From Rhabditoides inermis (taxonomy: Eukaryota > Nematoda > Chromadorea > Rhabditida > Rhabditidae): a DNA stretch of 64,000 bases. Numbering within the stretch: position 1 is the first letter of the stretch; every line of letters begins with the position of its first letter. The notes beneath the pieces are model-generated. The model did not search any database. It was given only the letters and a program-made list of their open reading frames with translations, and was not told the DNA's origin. Positions 58,994-64,000 of the stretch are shown here, piece after piece. The position numbers and the translations under genes were made by a program. Where the stretch lies: positions 1-64,000 of the forward strand of contig CAWZYM010000396.1 of the NCBI GenBank assembly GCA_963966185.1, written 5' to 3'.

Positions 58994-61900
58994 TCTGGAA
59001 GCAGTGGAATGAATAAGCATCGAGCAAGCGGACACGAGTAGACAAGATGGGGGAGGCGTCGAGATCGGAAATGAAATGGGCATTTGTCTTTTATAGGAGG
59101 AGTTGCTAGTTATTTGTTCTCTAGCCATCTCGCCGACTCCACGCCTCTTCTCATGACTGCGTAACAATCTCGTCGGCAATCGCCTTGCCCAAATCCACTG
59201 ATCCGCTCGGTATTTATGATTTGTGACGTCTCTGCCTTCTCTCGAGAAGCGAGAGAGAGAGAAGACGACTCCACATGTGCTGTCGGTAAACGGATGGGCG
59301 GAGCGCGGAACATATATTTTCACCGTCGCCTTGTCTATTCGTGGATAGCTGCTGTGTAGCGAGAGAGTGAGAGTGAGAGGATCTCTGTCTCGGATAAGAT
59401 ATAGAACTTGCGAATTTGCTTGCGTAGTCGCTCTCTCCCTACAATCGCCTCAGTCGAGTCGAGCTATGCGATTTCCATTTGATTGCGTCGACAAATACCG
59501 GAGAAAATCGCATGCTATTATTGTGTGTAAAGCTAGTATCAATCAGCTTTGATCGGCGAACCGACATGGTCACATGGTGTTGGAAAGGTATGGAGACGAT
59601 AGAGAGGTAGATAGAGAGAGAGAAAAAAAGGGACAAAAGTTGAAAGACTAGAGAATCTTGAATCTCGCTGTCTCCTCCAACTCTCTGACGTGAGTGAATT
59701 GCTGATTCTGTACTGAACGTGAAAGACTCGTAGCTTGAAAATGTAAATGTGCAAGTGTCAAGTGTCATAACGTCCGCTGTTAAAAGAGTCGAAAAAACGC
59801 GGAGATCATTCGCAACTGCTGATTTCACGCTCGAATTATGGTCGACGATTAACACCCGCTCAAGCAGAGATTTGTTTGTCATCGTAAGTAATATTGTTTC
59901 CATGATAGTATTTCATGCTTCGAAATCATCGCTTTCTGATGGGATAGCGGCGGGACTTGATTAGAAAGTGGAATAGAAATAGGCATTTCATCACTCACTC
60001 TCTTCGACGATTGCCTATCACAAACAACGTGCGCCCTTGCTAAGAGCCGGATAGAGGATAGAGGAGAAGCGTCAGAGAAAAGAGGGATATTTTAGGATGA
60101 GGCGAGCTAATAATAGTCAAGTGAAAATTAAGGGAGAGGAAAAGAGAGACAAAGACGTTAAGTTAATGACACAATCCAGGTTTGAAGCAGCAACGCAATA
60201 GAGTGACACAAATCTGATTACGAGCGATAATGATATCTGACATCAGAAGATTTTGGGATGCAAAGAAAATTAGAAAATAACGAGGGATATGATTGTGGAT
60301 TGTGGCGGCGCCATGTCATAAGACCACGTTGAGACTATTTGGGTATTTGAGGCGCGAAATCCTGCTCACACCGAGGGGCTAACACGAGTAATCGCCCCAA
60401 CCGATGATATTAGAAATGGAAAGAAGAAGTAGCGACACGAGCGATCTCAGTTATATCTCCTTCATCGGAGGACCAGCAATCGGAGAGAGGAGACAAGTCT
60501 CCTCCTGCTCCAGCATCGGGAGCAGGCCAAGTGAACTCGACTCAGGTTTCCCGAGACTGTTGCGCACCATGTCGAAAAAGACGCCACAACTGACGGCGGA
60601 GCGAGAATGTAATACTGAAACGCGAGTCATGTGTACTTTCGAACAGACGATCGCCCCCCTGGTGAGGGCTGCCGGATGCAAAAAGAGAATAGGATTAGGT
60701 TGTCGAATATACTCGCCGCACTATGCAAATGCGTGTTTTGCGGGTCGAGACGCGGCGGGCAGTGAGCGAATCGGTGCGCACACAAAGTTGTAACTATAAC
60801 AGCCTACAGTATGCATTGATGGAGCGGTGGCAGGGCGCTAAAAAGCGAGCGAGGCGACAGCGACACGTCGGAACATCCTTTCACTCCCTTCCCGCAAACA
60901 CACACCCAACACACATACAAAAACACGCGGGGGTTGCAGAGAGTGGAGTGGCGTTTCCAATTTGCACATTGTATTGTTCGAGAGTGCAGTAGAACTGCAA
61001 TATCAAGTGAATGCCAATCGGATCAGGCTCCTCTCCACGCATCAACACAGCACTCTTTCGACTGCAGCCAGAGATGTGTGAGCAGATTGTAGTGAGTAGC
61101 GGCGAGTGAGTGGAAGAGAGGAAACTGTTGCCAGCCGACTCAGCCAGCCCCGTCTACAGTAAGACCATGCAAGGCTGTGTTCGATGATGGAACGTTCGAA
61201 TGTTTCTTTCCATCGACCTGGCTTCATCTATCAATTCTCTCTTAGCACCAAGCGACTACGTACTCTACAATTAATAATCGCGCTTTTTGATTTCATATTC
61301 GTGGCTGCGTCTTTTATCGCACCGCACCCAAATTTGTCAAAACTCTGTCGCGCGCAGAAAGCAATGCAAAAACGCGCATGGGATCGCGTCCCAAAACACT
61401 CGAAATACGATTTTGCAACATTCAATGGGAGATGTAGGGTGAATCTGCACTATGGAAGAAGAGCTCGTGACAGGACAGAGTACGGTAAGACACATAATAT
61501 TTTACAGAGCTTGATTGACAATTGTTGATATCCCCGTGCGCTGCTCCCGGGTTTGCTACACGTGCGAGATAACAATGACCGAAAAGTGTGACAAAAAGCC
61601 GCGCGATAAATACAGCTAGCGAACGTGTAAATCATTTTTACGGGGCGTTCTGTTATCGCCGCGAGAGGAATTCATCCGATATGGCTTTTCAACATTGTGG
61701 CAGCCTGATGGGGGATGATCCTCCAATCAGCAACACCATACTAATCCACTCATATTATCCCCCCTCTCTAGCCTCTCCTCTTTCTCTCTCTTTTTTTTTG
61801 CATGGAACGCTGACTGTCAGTCTTTCGCGTCTTACAGTGTGTATTTACAACCTGTCAGAACTGCCAAAATCTCTGATATAATCCTGCGTGTAATTCACAA

Positions 61901-62057
61901 GCTCGTTTATCATTTACACGGCGCTTATCGATGCCGAGCGACGGATCAAACGTTTCAACATCACATGACAGCACGCTAATAAATAAGAACTACAATAAAT
62001 ATTATTCGCTAATAAATAAATAGGAACTACCATAAATATCAGTTATTAGGCATATAT
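58994..62057. other. 3-kb stretch without a recognised gene
   Basis: No exon with convincing splice partners. A plus-strand frame from about 60415 (MERRSSDTSDLSYISFIGGP...) looks coding by composition and follows ATATTAG, but I found no continuing exon. TATTTATTT-rich sequence near 61975-62030 precedes the end of the next minus-strand gene. Confidence 0.45.
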
Positions 62058-62438
62058 TCAGTACTTGACAGTGTGCGCGTTGTAGAACTGACGAATGATG
62101 TCAAAGTTGAGCCTGAAAGTCAGATGAGTCGTTGCGTTAGGAGGAGATAACTCTCACGGTTTTCCCGAGTGTCGATTGTGGTATCCCAGCAGCTCGAACA
62201 ACGCGTTCTCCTGCAACAATGAAATCTTATACCCTACACCTCAAGCCAACACTCATCGCGAAGTATCAGTCAGTGATCATAGTCCATAGTGCAAGCGAGC
62301 ACTCTAGCTCCTAGTTGCAAACTTTTCAAAAAAATCTTTTCTGAAACATGCCTTGATATGATCTCCATTGCCCTGATCGATGGCAGCGTAGACACAGAAA
62401 GCGATGGAGAGAAAAAGGAGGAGGAGAAGTCCGTTCAT
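62058..62438 (-). CDS. Small secreted protein of 64 residues with a GC-AG intron
   Basis: Three exons: 62438-62352 (MNGLLLLLFLSIAFCVYAAI, then DQGNGDHIK), 62210-62158 and 62112-62058. The first intron has a GC donor (AAG|GCATGT) and acceptor TTGCAG. A nearby GT alternative would give an immediate stop, so the GC-AG reading is favoured. The second intron is GTGAGA..TTTCAG. Exon lengths 87, 53 and 55 nt keep phase. The mature peptide is ENALFELLGYHNRHSGKP followed by LNFDIIRQFYNAHTVKY at the C-terminus. The signal peptide plus short hydrophilic mature part suggests a secreted peptide or small inhibitor. I do not recognise the family. It lies upstream of nothing obviously related; the next gene on the strand is the QPCT gene. 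Confidence 0.6.
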
Positions 62439-62854
62439 GATGGCAGCAGACGGTGGAATGGACAGTCTTCGGAGGCTCTCCGCACCTCCTCCGGGCAAAC
62501 ACTGTCCACAACAATGCCGCCATTCACTCCTTCCCCTAACCCATATTATTCCCGCTCTCCACTTCTCTGAAACTCGATCCTGCATGCAAAAATTCACAAA
62601 ACAAACGAGAGTCGATAAAACTTGTTTATTATCATCGTGCGACAATATTTACAGTACACTGAGGGACTCTATGAGCCCGAGGGGCCGCCAAATGACACGC
62701 AATACAACGCGACAAAACGCAATCATGCTAAAACCAGTAAGGAAAAAGAAGAGAAGAGAGAGAAAAACAACGTTAAAACAACCACTTGAAGGGAAATACG
62801 CGATAAAGCCTATCACAGAAATATAATAGGGTAGCCAGGGGAAGAGGGGGATAG
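62439..62854. other. Spacer between the small secreted gene and QPCT
   Basis: 416 bp; presumed QPCT 3' UTR and promoter of the small secreted gene. No exon recognised. Confidence 0.5.
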
Positions 62855-64000
62855 TTAGAGAGGAGCGATGCCGAGGTACTTGGCGACAAAGACGCGCACA
62901 ATCGACTCGACATAGTGGATGGTGGGGAAGTGGAGTGCGGATGTGTCGTCAGACAGCTTGTGCCACACGGTCGGGAACGGAACGGATATGAGATGCAGGA
63001 TCGGCACGCCTGCAAGAGGGTGGTGAGAGAGAGAAAGAGAGAGAGAGAGAGAAGAGACTGACCTCTCTTCATGAAGGGAATGTGGTCGTCCTCGACTCCG
63101 ACCTGCATCACTCGCTCCCCGAACACATTCCTCTGCTGTCTCGAGAGACAACCGATCGAGCGGAGCGACTGCTCTATGCGGGGCAGCTCAGTGAACAGCT
63201 TCGTCGCCCCGAGGTTCGCCGCGTTGTGGAACATCGGGTTCGCAGCGCCGATCAGGTCCAATAGCATCAGCACGTCCTGCAATGATCGAGTAGATGGAAA
63301 CAGCGGATAGACTGGTTTCATAACAGAAATACCTCCAGAAAGCTGAGAGTGCTGGAAAGAGAGAGAGAGAGGGAGAAGGCTATACTCACGATGCGGTCGA
63401 GTTCCCTGCTCAGCTCGAGCGGGTTGTACTGCGACTGTGTGGGGTACCACTGCTTCTCCCACTTGGCTGCCAGATGTCGGCTTCCATACGTCGAGTCAGT
63501 CTCGCTCCAGTTCACGTACGCCTCCTCTCCGTCAAAGAACACCAACTGCAGCGACACATTCTGAAACATGCATAGTGAGTCATGCCGATCCGGGAGCTAA
63601 ATGCTTGCACTTGCCCACATGAATTTCACACGTAGCGCTCAGATTCAAACGCAACAAAACACGCCTCTGCTACGCTTCAATAAGCCCCGAGAAAAATGAG
63701 ACAAAGAAGAAACGTCAACACTATTCGCAAAACAAAACAGTGTGTTCTCAGTTCTCAAAGCAAGAGACGTCTATTTCCCTCATATCAATAAAAGTGGTGC
63801 AAACTTGAAAAACTCGCCTGCGCGGCTCTTCCATACATGTAGGGAGTGAGGGTGTGGGCAATGTCGATCATCATAGCACACGGCACAGCAGAGTCGGTCG
63901 ATCCGAGGAACACTTGTCTGCATAAAGGAGAACATGAGAGGGGGAGAGGGGAGAGAGGCCTACCCGGGGAAGATCTTGCTGTCATAGTGGCATGCAAGGA
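62855..64000 (-). CDS. Glutaminyl-peptide cyclotransferase (QPCT), C-terminal part
   Basis: The 5' part lies beyond the right edge. Visible exons encode HYDSKIFPGQVFLGSTDSAV with the first zinc ligand Asp, CAMMIDIAHTLTPYMYGRAA, LVFFDGEEAYVNWSETDSTY (catalytic Glu and metal Glu), GSRHLAAKWEKQW, VLMLLDLIGAANPMFHN, GVEDDHIPFMKRGVPILHLI (third zinc ligand His) and FPTVWHKLSDDTSAL. The protein ends VAKYLGIAPL before TAA at 62855. This is the M28-type zinc fold of animal glutaminyl cyclase, which converts N-terminal Gln (or Glu) of secreted peptides to pyroglutamate in the secretory pathway. All three metal ligands and the catalytic Glu are seen. Introns are short, and one starts with a (CT) tract. 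A complete and likely active domain, apart from the missing N-terminus. Confidence 0.92.

Noticed and set aside
60404..60793. Plus-strand frame with Ser-rich coding-like composition
   Set aside because: No donor, continuing exon or recognisable domain was found; mentioned only in the description of the gene-poor stretch.
61184..61528. 114-residue plus-strand frame with a hydrophobic segment
   Set aside because: No signal peptide or splice partners, atypical composition, and antisense frames of similar length; likely chance.

Overview
This window looks like nuclear DNA of a nematode. The evidence is very short introns (many 41-60 nt) ending in TTTCAG, start codons placed directly after TTTCAG or TTTAG (candidate spliced-leader acceptor sites upstream of the HDHD2-like, CHK1-like, DM-domain and Srsx-like genes), ShKT-domain secreted proteins, an Srsx-type chemoreceptor, a GAR-3-like muscarinic receptor and a two-DM-domain MAB-3-like factor. 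Exons are GC-rich. Introns and spacers are full of CT/GA dinucleotide tracts. I cannot name the species. Genes are interrupted, so each CDS entry gives the span from start codon to stop codon including introns; exon limits are quoted where I could fix them by splice signals and reading phase.

Layout. 1-2685: the 5' part of a PAQR receptor gene (minus), then two divergent ShKT genes sharing a 95-bp promoter region. 2836-16102: one minus-strand seven-transmembrane receptor gene. Its first intron is about 11 kb and is almost entirely repeat DNA: older, diverged monomers with GC-rich hairpins (about 5.0-8.8 kb), followed by eight apparently identical 883-bp monomers (8838-15901). A second intron of the same gene holds a TTAA-flanked MITE. 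18166-27631: a proline-rich secreted protein, an unrecognised small coiled-coil protein, a class 3 lipase and another unrecognised protein. 28216-32950: cullin-5 and a small unknown protein. 33.6-34.0 kb: remnants of a small minus-strand gene, with a copied piece of the upstream small gene inside its intron. 34842-36864: serine carboxypeptidase. 38408-42326: a putative neuropeptide-like precursor and a membrane-anchored gamma-glutamyltransferase with a Thr-rich stalk. 43090-47035: muscarinic acetylcholine receptor, with a solo LTR and a (GGGA)n tract in its introns, followed by 6.3 kb of microsatellite-rich DNA without recognised genes. 53328-64000: a small secreted protein, HDHD2-like phosphatase, CHK1 kinase, MAB-3-like DM protein, a 3-kb gene-poor stretch, a small secreted protein and the 3' part of glutaminyl cyclase.

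The genes do not form one pathway. They are a typical mix of housekeeping (cul-5, chk-1, HDHD2), signalling (PAQR, Srsx, gar-3, mab-3-like) and secreted or extracellular hydrolase functions (lipase, carboxypeptidase, GGT, QPCT). The most notable structural features are the homogeneous 883-bp array inside a receptor intron, the solo LTR carrying a perfect heat-shock element just upstream of its TATA box, and the run of phase-symmetric proline-rich mini-exons. All family assignments come from motif recognition by eye, not from a search.
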